A stretch of 64,000 bases of DNA from Cryobacterium glaciale. Its GTDB lineage: Bacteria > Actinomycetota > Actinomycetes > Actinomycetales > Microbacteriaceae. The position numbers and the translations under genes were made by a program. Shown here piece by piece: positions 28,769-38,182 of this stretch. The notes beneath the pieces were generated by a model that made no database searches, was not told the DNA's origin, and was given only the letters and a program-made list of their open reading frames with translations. Where the stretch lies: positions 111,315 to 175,314 of the forward strand of contig NZ_SOEY01000034.1 of the NCBI RefSeq assembly GCF_004402535.1, written 5' to 3'. Every line of letters begins with the position of its first letter. The first letter of the stretch is position 1.

Positions 28769-29716
28769 ATGGTCTTTGTGGTTTTGCGTCGCCTCGGCGT
28801 CTTCGCCACCACAGTGGTTGTGGCCTCGGTCGTGACGTTTCTGATGCTGTCCATTTTGCCCGGCAACGCCGCCCGCATCGCCCTTGGCGTGCAGGCGACC
28901 GAAGCGGATGTCGCGGCGCAGGCCACGGCCATGGGGCTGGACCGCCCCGCCATCGTGCGCTACCTGGACTGGTTCGGGCACGTGCTCATCGGCGATTTTG
29001 GCACCTCTACCGTGAGCCGCCAGCCGATCGGTCCCGAAATAACGGATGCCCTCGGTATCACGGTGATCCTCGTGCTCACCAGCGTCGTGCTGGCGCTGCT
29101 CTTCGCGATTCCGTTCGGAATCCTCACGGCGGTCAGGCAGCGGAAGCCCGACGGCGTCATTCTGTCGGGCATCAGCCAGATCGGCGTGGCCGTACCAGGG
29201 TTCCTGGCGGGGATGCTGCTCGTCACGGTCTTCGCCGTGACGCTTCGCTGGCTTCCGGCGGGTGGCTGGATCGACCCGGCCGAGGACTTCACGGGATTCC
29301 TCGAGCACCTCATCCTGCCGGCGATCGCGCTCGGCAGCGTGCAGGGCGCCGTGCTCAGCCGGTATGTACGCTCCTCGGTGTTGGAAGTGATGCGGGAAGA
29401 CTTCATCCGCACCGCGCGAGCGAAGGGCCTCGGCGCGGGGCGGGCCCTGTTCTGGCACGGGCTGCGCAACGCGGCCGTTCCGGTGATGACCGTGCTCGGC
29501 CTGCAGATCGCCACCCTGCTGGTCGGTGCCGTCGTGATCGAGCGGGTCTTCAGCATTCCCGGCCTCGGCAGCCTGCTGCTCGACAAGGTCGCCCTGCGCG
29601 ACCTGCCCGCCGTGCAGGGCATCGTGCTCGTGCTCGTCGTATTCGTGCTGCTGCTGAATTTTCTGGTCGACCTGGCCTTCACGCTGATCGACCCCCGACT
29701 TCGGAGCGCCGCATGA
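28769..29716 (+). CDS. Dipeptide-type ABC transporter permease (DppB-like)
   Basis: A 315-residue permease with six predicted spans. It begins RRLGVFATTVVVASVVTFLML and carries the DppB EAA region REDFIRTARAKGLGAGRALF. ATG at 28769 has AGAGGAAAG upstream. It overlaps the next gene by 4 bp. Confidence 0.9.
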   Translation: MVFVVLRRLGVFATTVVVASVVTFLMLSILPGNAARIALGVQATEADVAAQATAMGLDRPAIVRYLDWFGHVLIGDFGTSTVSRQPIGPEITDALGITVILVLTSVVLALLFAIPFGILTAVRQRKPDGVILSGISQIGVAVPGFLAGMLLVTVFAVTLRWLPAGGWIDPAEDFTGFLEHLILPAIALGSVQGAVLSRYVRSSVLEVMREDFIRTARAKGLGAGRALFWHGLRNAAVPVMTVLGLQIATLLVGAVVIERVFSIPGLGSLLLDKVALRDLPAVQGIVLVLVVFVLLLNFLVDLAFTLIDPRLRSAA

Positions 29717-30573
29717 CCGCGATAAAATCCGCGACCCCAACCCGCCGTCCGGCCGGTCATGGCGGCGGTGCCACGCTCTGGGCCGGCCTCGTGCTCATCG
29801 GCCTCGTGCTGGTGGCGGCCGTCGTGTCAGCGTTCTGGACACCGTTCGACCCGGAAGGGGTCTTCTCGGATTCCATCCTTCTGCCGCCCGGCGCGGAACA
29901 TCTGCTCGGCACCGACAGTTTCGGGCGCGACGTGTTCAGCTCTATTCTGCGCGGTGCCCAGATCTCACTCCTCGTCGGCACCGTCGCGGTCGGAATCGCC
30001 GCGGTGCTCGGTGTGCCCTTCGGTATCGTCGCCGGCATGAATCCGGGTCGTCTCGACCAGTTCATGATGCGCGGCAACGACATCTCCCTCGCCTTTCCTG
30101 CCCTGCTGCTCGCGATCATCTTCGGGGCCATCTTCGGCGCCGGCACGGTCACGGCCATGGTCGCGCTCGGCATCGGCACGGCACCCGCTTTCGCCCTCAT
30201 CGCCCGCAGCGGCACCATGCAGATCATGAGTCGCGAATACGTGCAGGCGGCCCGTGCCTCCGGCAAGGGCGGCCTCTTCATCGGCCTGCGGCACGTACTG
30301 CCCAACATCAGCGGCATGCTCATCGTGCAGGCCTCCGTGTCGTTTGGCATCGCGGTTCTCGCCGAAGCCGCCCTCTCCTACCTCGGGCTCGGCACACCGC
30401 CACCCACGCCGTCCTGGGGACGCATGCTGCAGGACGCCCAGGGGTACCTGTTCATCGAGCCTCTCCTCATCGTCTGGCCGGGAATCGCTATCGCCGTGGC
30501 GGTGCTCGGCTTCAACCTGCTCGGTGACGGCCTCCGCGACCGCTTCGATCCCAAAATGCAGGTGAAACGATGA
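29713..30573 (+). CDS. Dipeptide-type ABC transporter permease (DppC-like)
   Basis: A 286-residue permease. HLLGTDSFGRDVFSSILRGA is the DppC periplasmic signature, and SREYVQAARASGKGG is the EAA loop. The family's N-terminal span precedes these. It overlaps both neighbours by 4 bp, indicating translational coupling. Confidence 0.92.
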   Translation: MTAIKSATPTRRPAGHGGGATLWAGLVLIGLVLVAAVVSAFWTPFDPEGVFSDSILLPPGAEHLLGTDSFGRDVFSSILRGAQISLLVGTVAVGIAAVLGVPFGIVAGMNPGRLDQFMMRGNDISLAFPALLLAIIFGAIFGAGTVTAMVALGIGTAPAFALIARSGTMQIMSREYVQAARASGKGGLFIGLRHVLPNISGMLIVQASVSFGIAVLAEAALSYLGLGTPPPTPSWGRMLQDAQGYLFIEPLLIVWPGIAIAVAVLGFNLLGDGLRDRFDPKMQVKR

Positions 30574-32345
30574 GCGAGAGCACACCCACCCTCAGCGTGA
30601 AGGACCTGCGCGTCGGTTCACCCTTCAACGACCTGCTGCACGGCATCAGCTTCGACATCGCGGCCGGCGAACGCGTCGGCCTGATCGGGGAGTCCGGCTC
30701 GGGGAAGTCGCTCACCGCGACATCCGTTATGGGGTTGCTGCCGGAAACCCTTGCGGCCACCGGCACGATCCGCCTGAACGGCGTCGACGCCGACCTGCTC
30801 ACCGCCGGCGAACGCCGCCTGAACTCATTGCGAGGCAACGCCATGGCAATGGTGTTCCAGGAGCCGATGACCGCCCTGAACCCGCTCATGCGGGTCGGAG
30901 CCCAGGTGGCCGAGATCATGACGGTGCACCGCACCGAGCGAGGTCGGCGGCCGGCTCGGGAACGCGCCGTCGAACTGCTGGCGCAGGTGAAACTACCGAA
31001 CCCCGCTGAGGCGGCCCTGGCGTTTCCGCACCAGCTCTCCGGCGGGCAACGCCAGCGCGTCATGCTCGCGATGGCCATGGCCAACGACCCGCAGCTGCTG
31101 CTCTGCGACGAACCGACCACGGCCCTCGACGTCACGGTGCAGGCCGAGGTTCTGAAACTCATCGGCAACCTCGTTACCGAGCGGGGAACCGCGCTGCTGC
31201 TGATCACGCACGACATCGCGGTGGTCGCCGAGGTGTGCCAGCGGGTGCTCGTCATGCACCAGGGCAACATCGTCGAAGATGGACCGGTCGGGCGCGTGCT
31301 GACCGCGCCGCAGCATCCGTATACGCAGAAACTCATCGCGGCCTCCGACCTCTCCTCGGTCGACGACCGTGGCCGGCTGCACACCATGTCGATGCCGGTC
31401 ATCAGCACCCAGCGCGTGGCACCGTCCTCACCCCGCCCGCTGCAAGCGGATGCCGCAGCAGCGCCGATCCTGCCGCCGCACCGCGCCGCACACCAGCGAC
31501 TCGAACAGGGTGGCCCACCGGTCATCTTCAACGAGGTCGCCGGCAAACCGGCCATTTCGGTGCGCAGCCTCAGCCGTCAGTACCGGCGGCGCGGCGGCGG
31601 ACTGTTCGCCCCGGCGCCGATCGTGCACGGCCTGCGCGAGGTGTCGTTCGACGTGGCCGAGGGTGAACGGTTCGGCATCGTCGGCGAATCCGGCTCAGGT
31701 AAATCCACGCTCATGCGCATCCTCTGCGCCCTCGACCAGCCTTCCGGCGGCACTGTCGACGTGCTCGGGCAGTCCATCGGTGGTGCCTCGGAACGGCAAC
31801 TGCGTGACTTTCGGAGCCAGGTGCAGATCGTCTTCCAGGACCCGATGGGGTCGCTGGATCCGCGCATGAGGGTGCGCGACATCGTCGCCGAACCCCTGCG
31901 CCACATCGGCCGTGCCGAAGCCCTGGCCCGGGTCGAAGCCCAGCTCGCCGCGGTCGGGCTCGACGCCGACGTGATGCACCGGCATCCACACCAGTTCTCC
32001 GGCGGCCAACGGCAACGAATCTCCATTGCGCGGGCGCTCATCACCCGGCCGCGCGTGCTCGTGGCGGACGAAGCGGTCAGCGCCCTCGACGTATCGGTGC
32101 GGGCCCAGGTGCTCAACCTGCTCGCCGATCTGGTCGACGAATACCAGCTCACCCTCGTGTTCGTCTCCCACGACCTCGGCGTCATCCGCCACCTCTGCGA
32201 CACCGTCGCCGTCATCTCCGACGGGCGCATCGTCGAATGCGGGCCCACCGCGAGCGTCTACGACCGCCCCCTGCACCCGTACACGCGGCAACTGGTCAGC
32301 GCGACGCCGTCATTGGACGAGCTGGCCCGCCGCGTGGTGAACTGA
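30570..32345 (+). CDS. Dipeptide-type ABC transporter ATPase, fused DppD-DppF
   Basis: A 591-residue tandem ATPase serving both permeases. Domain 1 has [27 protein letters not shown] and LLCDEPTTALD. Domain 2 (from about residue 325) has GESGSGKST, FSGGQRQRISIARAL and LVADEAVSALD. Each domain ends with the oligopeptide-type C-terminal HPYT motif (QHPYTQKLI, LHPYTRQLV). The fusion is common in actinobacteria. Confidence 0.92.
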   Translation: MSESTPTLSVKDLRVGSPFNDLLHGISFDIAAGERVGLIGESGSGKSLTATSVMGLLPETLAATGTIRLNGVDADLLTAGERRLNSLRGNAMAMVFQEPMTALNPLMRVGAQVAEIMTVHRTERGRRPARERAVELLAQVKLPNPAEAALAFPHQLSGGQRQRVMLAMAMANDPQLLLCDEPTTALDVTVQAEVLKLIGNLVTERGTALLLITHDIAVVAEVCQRVLVMHQGNIVEDGPVGRVLTAPQHPYTQKLIAASDLSSVDDRGRLHTMSMPVISTQRVAPSSPRPLQADAAAAPILPPHRAAHQRLEQGGPPVIFNEVAGKPAISVRSLSRQYRRRGGGLFAPAPIVHGLREVSFDVAEGERFGIVGESGSGKSTLMRILCALDQPSGGTVDVLGQSIGGASERQLRDFRSQVQIVFQDPMGSLDPRMRVRDIVAEPLRHIGRAEALARVEAQLAAVGLDADVMHRHPHQFSGGQRQRISIARALITRPRVLVADEAVSALDVSVRAQVLNLLADLVDEYQLTLVFVSHDLGVIRHLCDTVAVISDGRIVECGPTASVYDRPLHPYTRQLVSATPSLDELARRVVN

Positions 32346-32395
32346 CGCACCACAGCCTGATCTGCCCGCGCTATTGACCCATTGGAAGAGGCACC

Positions 32396-33829
32396 ATGAC
32401 CGAGACCGCGCCCATCGAATGCCTGCCGGCGACCGAACTCGTTCAGCGCTACCAGAGCGGCGACCTCTCGCCGGTCGAGGTGACGGCCGCGGTGCTCGAC
32501 AAGGCCGAGCGCCTGCAGCCCGAGCTGAACTGCTTCTGGGGTCTCGACCGGATCGGGGCGCTCGCCGCGGCGGCCGCGAGTGAACGCCGCTGGGCGGCCG
32601 GAACTCCGCTCGGAACGATCGACGGCGTGCCGACCAGCATCAAGGAGAACGTCGCCGTGCGCGGCTTCAGCCAGCCGTCCGGCACCGCTGCCAAGTTCGA
32701 CGCACCGGTCGCGACCGTCGACGGGCCGAGCACCGCGCGCATCAGGGAGGCCGGCGGTGTCATCTTCGGCGTCACGGTCATGCCCGACTACGGCATGCTG
32801 TCCTCCGGCGTCTCGAGCCTGCACGGAATCACCCGCAGCCCATGGAACCCGGCCTGGACGGTCGGCGGGTCGAGCGCCGGCGCCGGCGCCGCTGCTGCTG
32901 CTGGAATCGGCCCGCTGCACCTCGGCTCCGACATCGGCGGCTCGCTGCGACTGCCGGCCACCTGGCTCGGGCTCGTGACGTTGAAACCGAGTTTCGGCCG
33001 CGTCGCCGTCGACCCGCCGTACATGGGCCGGGTGGCCGGACCGCTCACCAGGACAGTGGATGACGCGGCCCTGTTCCTGGGAGTGCTCGCCCGGCCAGAC
33101 CTGCGCGACTACACCAGTCTCGGCGATCAGCACCTGGACTGGACCGACGTGCACTGCGGCGAATCGGGTGTGGCTGGATTGAAGGTGGCCTTTCACCTCG
33201 CGGGCGGGGCCGGCCTCGCGACCGACCCGGAGGTGGCGGCATCCGTTCTGCGGGCGGTGGAACTATTTGCAGCCGCTGGTGCGATCGTCGAGGAGATCGC
33301 CCCGCCGATGACCGAGAAATACCTCGCCGACCTGGACCTGTTCCTGCGGGTGCGCTCCCTCGCCGACTATGAGGTGCTCGAACCGGCGCGGCAGGCGATG
33401 GTGCTTGACTTCATCCGGGACTGGGTGCTAGCCGGGGCAGGAGTGTCGGGCACCGAGGTGCTGCGGTGCTACCGGAGCATCCAGGACCTGCGCGCGGCGA
33501 CCGTCGCGGCCACCGCTCCCTACGATGTGGTGCTGTCGCCGGTGTCGCCGGTCGCCGCCTTCCCGGCGGAATGGCCGATGCCGACCAACGACGCGGCCAC
33601 CTCGCTCGATCACATCGCGTTCACCGCGCCGTACAACTTTTCGGAGCAGCCGGCCAGCTCGGTGAACTGCGGGTTCACTGCGGACGGACGCCCGATCGGG
33701 CTGCATATTGCCGGGCGTCGTTTCGAGGACCTCGCCGTGCTGCGGGCCACTCACTGGTATGAGCAGGCGCGGCCGGCAGCGGCAGCGCCGGTCTGGCCCT
33801 TTCACACCGCGGCCCAGCTGGCACGCTGA
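32396..33829 (+). CDS. Amidase (amidase-signature family)
   Basis: A 477-residue amide hydrolase. The Ser-cisSer-Lys triad is visible as K83 (PTSIKENVA), S159/S160 (GGSSAGAGAA) and S183 (GSDIGGSLRLP). It differs from GatA in its C-terminal half and lies outside any gatCB operon, so it probably cleaves a free amide brought in by the transporter upstream. GGAAGAGG precedes the ATG. It is the last plus-strand gene of the operon and converges with the SDR gene. Confidence 0.88.
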   Translation: MTETAPIECLPATELVQRYQSGDLSPVEVTAAVLDKAERLQPELNCFWGLDRIGALAAAAASERRWAAGTPLGTIDGVPTSIKENVAVRGFSQPSGTAAKFDAPVATVDGPSTARIREAGGVIFGVTVMPDYGMLSSGVSSLHGITRSPWNPAWTVGGSSAGAGAAAAAGIGPLHLGSDIGGSLRLPATWLGLVTLKPSFGRVAVDPPYMGRVAGPLTRTVDDAALFLGVLARPDLRDYTSLGDQHLDWTDVHCGESGVAGLKVAFHLAGGAGLATDPEVAASVLRAVELFAAAGAIVEEIAPPMTEKYLADLDLFLRVRSLADYEVLEPARQAMVLDFIRDWVLAGAGVSGTEVLRCYRSIQDLRAATVAATAPYDVVLSPVSPVAAFPAEWPMPTNDAATSLDHIAFTAPYNFSEQPASSVNCGFTADGRPIGLHIAGRRFEDLAVLRATHWYEQARPAAAAPVWPFHTAAQLAR

Positions 33830-33839
33830 CCGACCTGAG

Positions 33840-34613
33840 CTAGGCGTTCGGCGGATCGAAGCGGCCGTCGACGGCCGTCCAGCCGCCGTCGACGGTGAGC
33901 ACCGACCCGGTGACGAACCGCGAGGCGTCCGACGCGAGATAGACCACGGCACCGGCCAGTTCGCTCGGGGTCGACCAGCGGCCGAGCGCGCTCTTGGCGG
34001 CGTAAGCGTTGTACCACTCGGGATCGTTCTTGATCTGGGCGGTCAACGGCGTCTCTACGACGCCGGGGGAGATCGCGTTCACCCGCACCCCGGCCGGCCC
34101 GTATTCGGCGGCGGCCGTGCGCAACAGCTGCACCAAGCCGGCCTTGGTCGCGGCGTAGACCCCCTGGCCGGGCTCGACCGTGACCGCCCGAATCGACGCG
34201 AAGCCGATGATGCTGCCGCCGCCGTTGGCCGCCATGTTCGGCGCGAAGGCCTGGATGAGCACGAAGGCGGCGCGCAGGTTGAGATTCACGACGCGATCGA
34301 ACTCGTCGAGCGTGTAGTCCGCGATGCGCTTGCGCACGTTGGTGGCGGCAGTGAAGACGAGAGCCGTCAGGTCGGTCAGGTCGCGGGCAACGGCACGCAC
34401 GGCGTCCTGGTCGAGAACGTCAAGCTGCAGCGAGCTGGCTCCGGCGCCGAGCTGCGCCGCGGTGGCTGCCGCGCTTGGGGCGTCCCGGTCGGCGCAGATC
34501 ACCGTGGCGCCGTGGGCGTGCAGGGCCAGGGCGCTTTCCCGACCGATGCCGCTGCCGGCCCCGATCACGAGCACGCGGCGACCGGAGAACTGGAACAGTT
34601 GGGTGTAGTCCAC
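33840..34613 (-). CDS. Short-chain dehydrogenase/reductase
   Basis: A 257-residue Rossmann-fold oxidoreductase. VIGAGSGIGRESAL binds the dinucleotide, with an acidic residue after the second strand (ICADRD) favouring NAD. The catalytic Tyr-Lys pair is in VYAATKAG. ISPGVVETPL and a C-terminal VLTVDGGW are typical of classical SDRs. The start is GTG at 34613 with AAGGA upstream. It is transcribed after the aldehyde dehydrogenase gene (35 bp gap), suggesting an alcohol-to-aldehyde-to-acid step. Confidence 0.88.
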   Translation of the reverse strand: MDYTQLFQFSGRRVLVIGAGSGIGRESALALHAHGATVICADRDAPSAAATAAQLGAGASSLQLDVLDQDAVRAVARDLTDLTALVFTAATNVRKRIADYTLDEFDRVVNLNLRAAFVLIQAFAPNMAANGGGSIIGFASIRAVTVEPGQGVYAATKAGLVQLLRTAAAEYGPAGVRVNAISPGVVETPLTAQIKNDPEWYNAYAAKSALGRWSTPSELAGAVVYLASDASRFVTGSVLTVDGGWTAVDGRFDPPNA

Positions 34614-34648
34614 GGTAATTCCTTCACATCTGCTGAGGTGCGGCTGAC

Positions 34649-36097
34649 TCACGGGCGGATCATGGCCATGCGGGTCACGGTGAACTCTTCGATGGCGAAC
34701 CGCGGCCCTTCCCGGCCGGTGCCGGAGTCCTTGACGCCGCCGTACGGCATGATGTCGGAGCGAAAGCCGGGAATCTCGTTGACCACGACGCCGCCGACGT
34801 CCAGCTCGTTGATGGCGCGAAAGGCGCGTTGCAGCGAACTGGTGAAGATCGCGGCCTGCAGGCCGTAGCGTGAGCGGTTGACCAGCTCGATGGCCGAACC
34901 CAGGTCGGAGATGCGCTGCAGCACGACGACCGGTCCGAAGATCTCCTCGCACCAGGCCAGGGCGTCGTACGGAACATCCGTCAGGACGGTCGGGGCAATG
35001 CTACGGTCGATCCGGTGGCCGCCGGCCAGCACCCGGGCCCCGCTCGCCCGGGCGGCGGTGATCCAGGCCAGGATGCGCTCGTTCGAGGCCTCGTTGATGA
35101 CCGGCGCCACGCGGGTGCCCTCGTTGCGTGGGTCACCGACGAGTACCTCGGGGAGGCGGGCGAGCAGCATCCGCTCGAAGTCGTCGGCGATCGTATCGTG
35201 CACCAGAATGCGCTGCACCGAGATGCAGGCCTGACCGTTGGCGTAGAAGCCGCCGCGAATCACCGCGTCGACCGCCTTCTCCACGTCGGCGTCGCTCGCG
35301 ACGATCAGTGCGGTGTTGGCGCCAAGCTCGAGCACGACCTTGCGCGGGGCGGCGTCGCGGGCAATCTGGTGTCCGACGGCGGCAGAGCCGGTGAACGAGA
35401 CGACAGCCACCCGCGGATCGCGCACCAGCGCTTCGCCAACGGCGATTCCGCCCGTGACGAGCTGAACGGCAGCGGTCGACACCCCGTGGTCATGCAGCAC
35501 CCCGCGAATGAGGTCGACCACCCACAGTGTGGTCAAAGGGGTGTTTGGGGCCGGTTTGATGATGATCGGACAGCCCGCCGCAAGAGCGGGAGCGAGCTTG
35601 TGGCTGGCCAGTAGAAACGGGTAGTTGAAGCCGGTGATGCCCACGACGATTCCGGCCGGACGCCGCGTCCAGTAGCCGATCATTCCCACACCGCTGGGCT
35701 GCAGGTCGAGTGGAACGGTTTCGCCGTGCAGGTGGGCGACCTCCTCGGCGCTCGCCGACCAGGTGGTGAGGGCGCGAGCGACCTCGGTGCGGCAGTCCGT
35801 GAGCGGCTTGCCGGTCTCCAGCACGAGCAGCTGCTCGAATTCGCCGGATCGCTCGGCGAGGGCGTCGTGAATGCCGATGAGCAGGGTACGACGGATGCCC
35901 GCGCTCAGCCCGGCCAGTTCCGCGCGTACCGAGGCGGCCGCGTCCACCGCGAGCACGGCCTGCGCCGGCGTGCCGACTGGGGCCAATGCGACGGGGGAGC
36001 CGTCGAAGGGAAACACGATCTCCTGCTGCTCGGAGCAGTCCAACCAGCGCTCACCGATGGGGAGCCCGGCCGGGTAGGGGATCGGGAACAAAGTCAC
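34649..36097 (-). CDS. NAD(P)-dependent aldehyde dehydrogenase
   Basis: A 482-residue ALDH-superfamily enzyme oxidising an aldehyde to an acid. GITGFNYPF and SFTGSAAVGHQIARDAA form the cofactor region, LELGANTALIV holds the general-base Glu, and FYANGQACISVQRI the catalytic Cys. EEIFGPVVVLQ is conserved near the end. The start is a GTG at 36097. It is divergent from the dehydrogenase at 36246, with a 17-bp operator palindrome between them. Confidence 0.92.
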   Translation of the reverse strand: MTLFPIPYPAGLPIGERWLDCSEQQEIVFPFDGSPVALAPVGTPAQAVLAVDAAASVRAELAGLSAGIRRTLLIGIHDALAERSGEFEQLLVLETGKPLTDCRTEVARALTTWSASAEEVAHLHGETVPLDLQPSGVGMIGYWTRRPAGIVVGITGFNYPFLLASHKLAPALAAGCPIIIKPAPNTPLTTLWVVDLIRGVLHDHGVSTAAVQLVTGGIAVGEALVRDPRVAVVSFTGSAAVGHQIARDAAPRKVVLELGANTALIVASDADVEKAVDAVIRGGFYANGQACISVQRILVHDTIADDFERMLLARLPEVLVGDPRNEGTRVAPVINEASNERILAWITAARASGARVLAGGHRIDRSIAPTVLTDVPYDALAWCEEIFGPVVVLQRISDLGSAIELVNRSRYGLQAAIFTSSLQRAFRAINELDVGGVVVNEIPGFRSDIMPYGGVKDSGTGREGPRFAIEEFTVTRMAMIRP

Positions 36098-36147
36098 GAG
36101 ACTGCTTTCTTTCAGGAAGTGCTGCTGTCGAGAGGTACTGGCATTTC

Positions 36148-36164
36148 TACTGGTCTGACCAGTA
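36148..36164. promoter_or_regulatory. Candidate FadR-type operator (site 2), 17-bp perfect palindrome
   Basis: TACTGGTCTGACCAGTA is perfectly palindromic and contains the same TGGTCTGACCA core as the site at 27049. It lies between the divergent aldehyde dehydrogenase and isopropylmalate/tartrate-dehydrogenase-like genes. Confidence 0.7.
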
Positions 36165-36245
36165 ACCTAACTAGAGTATCGAGTGGCGATCATCAGGTCA
36201 ATCATCTGTCGCGGCACTCATTCATTCATTCATGAGGGAGAGCCA

Positions 36246-37379
36246 ATGACCAGCTCAGCAGTGAGAGTCCACCGGCTGGCCGTGATCCGCGGAGACGGAA
36301 TCGGACCCGAGGTGATCGACGCTTCGCTCGAGGTGCTCGCGGCGGCGGAGTCGGTGTTCGGGTTTCGGGCCGAGCTCACCGAGATTTCGGCCGGTGCCCG
36401 GCACTATCTGGCCACCGGCGAACTATGGACGCCCGCCCTCCAGGCGCAGCTGCGTGAACACGACGCCATTCTGTTCGGCGCGATGGGTGACCCCGTCGTC
36501 GCCCCCGGAATTCTGGAACGTGGCTTCATCCTCGAGATGCGACGCAGTTTTCAGCAGGCGGTTAACCTGCGACCGGTCAAGTTGTATCCGGGCGTGACGA
36601 CGCCGATCGACGGTCTCACCCCGGATCGCTGCGACCTCGTGATCGTGCGGGAGAACACCGAGGGCGCCTACGTCGGGCGCGGATCGACGGTGCACGCCGG
36701 CACCCCGCACGCCGTCGCCGTGCAGGAATCGGTCAACACCCGCATGGGCGTGGAGCGCGTGGTCGAGTTCGCGTTTCGCCTTGCCGAACGACGCGGCGGC
36801 ACCCTGACCCTGTGTCACAAGAAGAACATCCTGGTCGAAGCCGGCACCCTCTGGCAGTCGACGGTCGACGACGTGAGCGCGCGCTTTCCGACCGTTCCGG
36901 TGGACTACGTGCACGTCGACGCCCTGTGCTTCTACCTGCCGACGACTCCGGAACGCTTCAACGTGGTCGTGACCGACAACCTCTTCGGCGACATCATCAC
37001 CGACCTCGGCGCCGCCATCCAGGGCGGTCTCGGCGTCGCCGCGAGCGCCAACCTCAACCTGGACGGCTCCGGCCCGAGCATGTTCGAGGCCATTCACGGC
37101 TCAGCTCCCGACATCGCCGGCCGGGGCTGGGCCAACCCGATCGGAGCGGTACTCTCGACCGCCATGTGCCTCGCCCACCTCGGCGAGACCGACGCCGCCC
37201 GGGCCATCGAGGCGGCCGCCGTGCACGTTCTGGCCCAGTTGCCGGCAACCGCCGGGCCGGGCATGGGCTTCTCAACCGCCCAGCTGGGCCGGGAGATCGC
37301 CGGGCTGTTGACGAGCGGCGCACCGGTGCCCGCCGTCCCCGGCTATTCGGTCATGGACGACCTCGCCGCGCTGCGCTGA
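36246..37379 (+). CDS. Isocitrate/isopropylmalate dehydrogenase family protein (tartrate/3-isopropylmalate dehydrogenase-like)
   Basis: A 377-residue beta-decarboxylating dehydrogenase. RGDGIGPEVIDASLEVL starts the fold, RENTEGAYVGRGS marks the substrate loop, and VVTDNLFGDIITDLGAAIQGG carries the metal-binding aspartates. IHGSAPDIAGRGWANPIGA is the NAD-binding region. The absence of leuBCD neighbours and the catabolic context favour tartrate or another 2-hydroxy acid over leucine synthesis. ATG at 36246 follows GAGGGAG. Confidence 0.85.
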   Translation: MTSSAVRVHRLAVIRGDGIGPEVIDASLEVLAAAESVFGFRAELTEISAGARHYLATGELWTPALQAQLREHDAILFGAMGDPVVAPGILERGFILEMRRSFQQAVNLRPVKLYPGVTTPIDGLTPDRCDLVIVRENTEGAYVGRGSTVHAGTPHAVAVQESVNTRMGVERVVEFAFRLAERRGGTLTLCHKKNILVEAGTLWQSTVDDVSARFPTVPVDYVHVDALCFYLPTTPERFNVVVTDNLFGDIITDLGAAIQGGLGVAASANLNLDGSGPSMFEAIHGSAPDIAGRGWANPIGAVLSTAMCLAHLGETDAARAIEAAAVHVLAQLPATAGPGMGFSTAQLGREIAGLLTSGAPVPAVPGYSVMDDLAALR

Positions 37380-37410
37380 CGGTTCGGGTGCTGAGTGGTT
37401 GAGAGGTTCG

Positions 37411-37785
37411 TCAGCCGATCGACATGAATGCGACCGCGCCGCCGAGAACCGTCATAAGCACAGCCACGACCATGCCGATGATCGGAACCCAGAACGCACG
37501 GCGCCGTTGAACCAGGCGAACGATCGAGATCACAATGCTGATGAGAACCACTGCGGCCGGGCCGAACGTGGCGATGCCCGAGCCGATCGTCAACCCGGTA
37601 CAGTCGGCCGCCGAGCAGTTCGTCACGGCCAGAAAGATTCCCGCGATGCCGAGCACCCAGGCGAGTGCGACACTGAGCACCAGGAGCACACTGGTGACCA
37701 GAACCGACCCGACCGTGCTCGATCCCGCCTTCTTTGTCTTCGTCGGTTGACCGTCAATGGAATTTCGGTGAGCCTGATCGGTCAT
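37411..37785 (-). CDS. Hypothetical membrane protein with three spans
   Basis: A 124-residue protein. A charged N-terminus of ~24 residues is followed by three hydrophobic helices, with a CSAADC pair of cysteines between helices 1 and 2, likely exported. AGGAG upstream of the ATG supports the start. No family recognised. Confidence 0.65.
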   Translation of the reverse strand: MTDQAHRNSIDGQPTKTKKAGSSTVGSVLVTSVLLVLSVALAWVLGIAGIFLAVTNCSAADCTGLTIGSGIATFGPAAVVLISIVISIVRLVQRRRAFWVPIIGMVVAVLMTVLGGAVAFMSIG

Positions 37786-37854
37786 GGTGCTCCTGGTACG
37801 GCTGCGCGGGCTGGTGTGAGTTCAGCCTAGGGGTTGGTAGCCTTGGACGATCCC

Positions 37855-37930
37855 GCCCCCGTAGCTCAGTGGATAGAGCACCGGCCTTCTAATCCGATTG
37901 TCGTAGGTTCGATTCCTACCGGGGGCACCA
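37855..37930 (+). tRNA. tRNA-Arg (anticodon TCT)
   Basis: The acceptor arms GCCCCCG/CGGGGGC pair fully and CCA is encoded (37928-37930). The D-arm GCTCAGTGGATAGAGC, anticodon loop CTTCTAA and T-arm GTAGGTTCGATTCCTAC are standard. The anticodon stem CCGGC/TCCGA has non-canonical first and last pairs. An element-derived direct repeat begins immediately after CCA, so the gene is probably the attachment site. Confidence 0.92.
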
Positions 37931-38182
37931 GAAAAGTCGTTTGACCAGGGTTTCTTGTCCTTACTGAAGGGGCAAGACTTGATTCACGCAACGTTTATTC
38001 AACGTTTATTCCGCGGCGCCCGCCTCTTGTGGGCGCTCGGAGAGAAGGTACGCGAGCCAGTTCGATTCGCGTGGTGTGACCTTGGGCACCTACGGGTTAT
38101 GGATGCTACAAGTCTCTCGGGGCTCGGTTTGGAGCCCGTACTCACAACGAGCGAGCTCGCCAAGTATCTCGGTGTGCACGTG
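37931..38182 (+). repeat. Direct repeat copy 1 (~253 bp), adjoining tRNA-Arg
   Basis: About 92% identical by hand alignment (20 differences) to 41216-41468. It begins right after the tRNA CCA and ends abruptly at 38182, inside an excisionase-like reading frame. Confidence 0.9.

Noticed and set aside
26768..29740. 990-codon open frame on the minus strand
   Set aside because: It is antisense to the binding-protein and permease genes, has Arg/Gly/His-rich GC-skewed composition and matches no family; a typical shadow frame of GC-rich coding DNA.
36246..37379. Calling this gene leuB
   Set aside because: It lies in a catabolic divergent unit with a GntR-type operator and no leucine-biosynthesis neighbours; the family alone does not fix the substrate.
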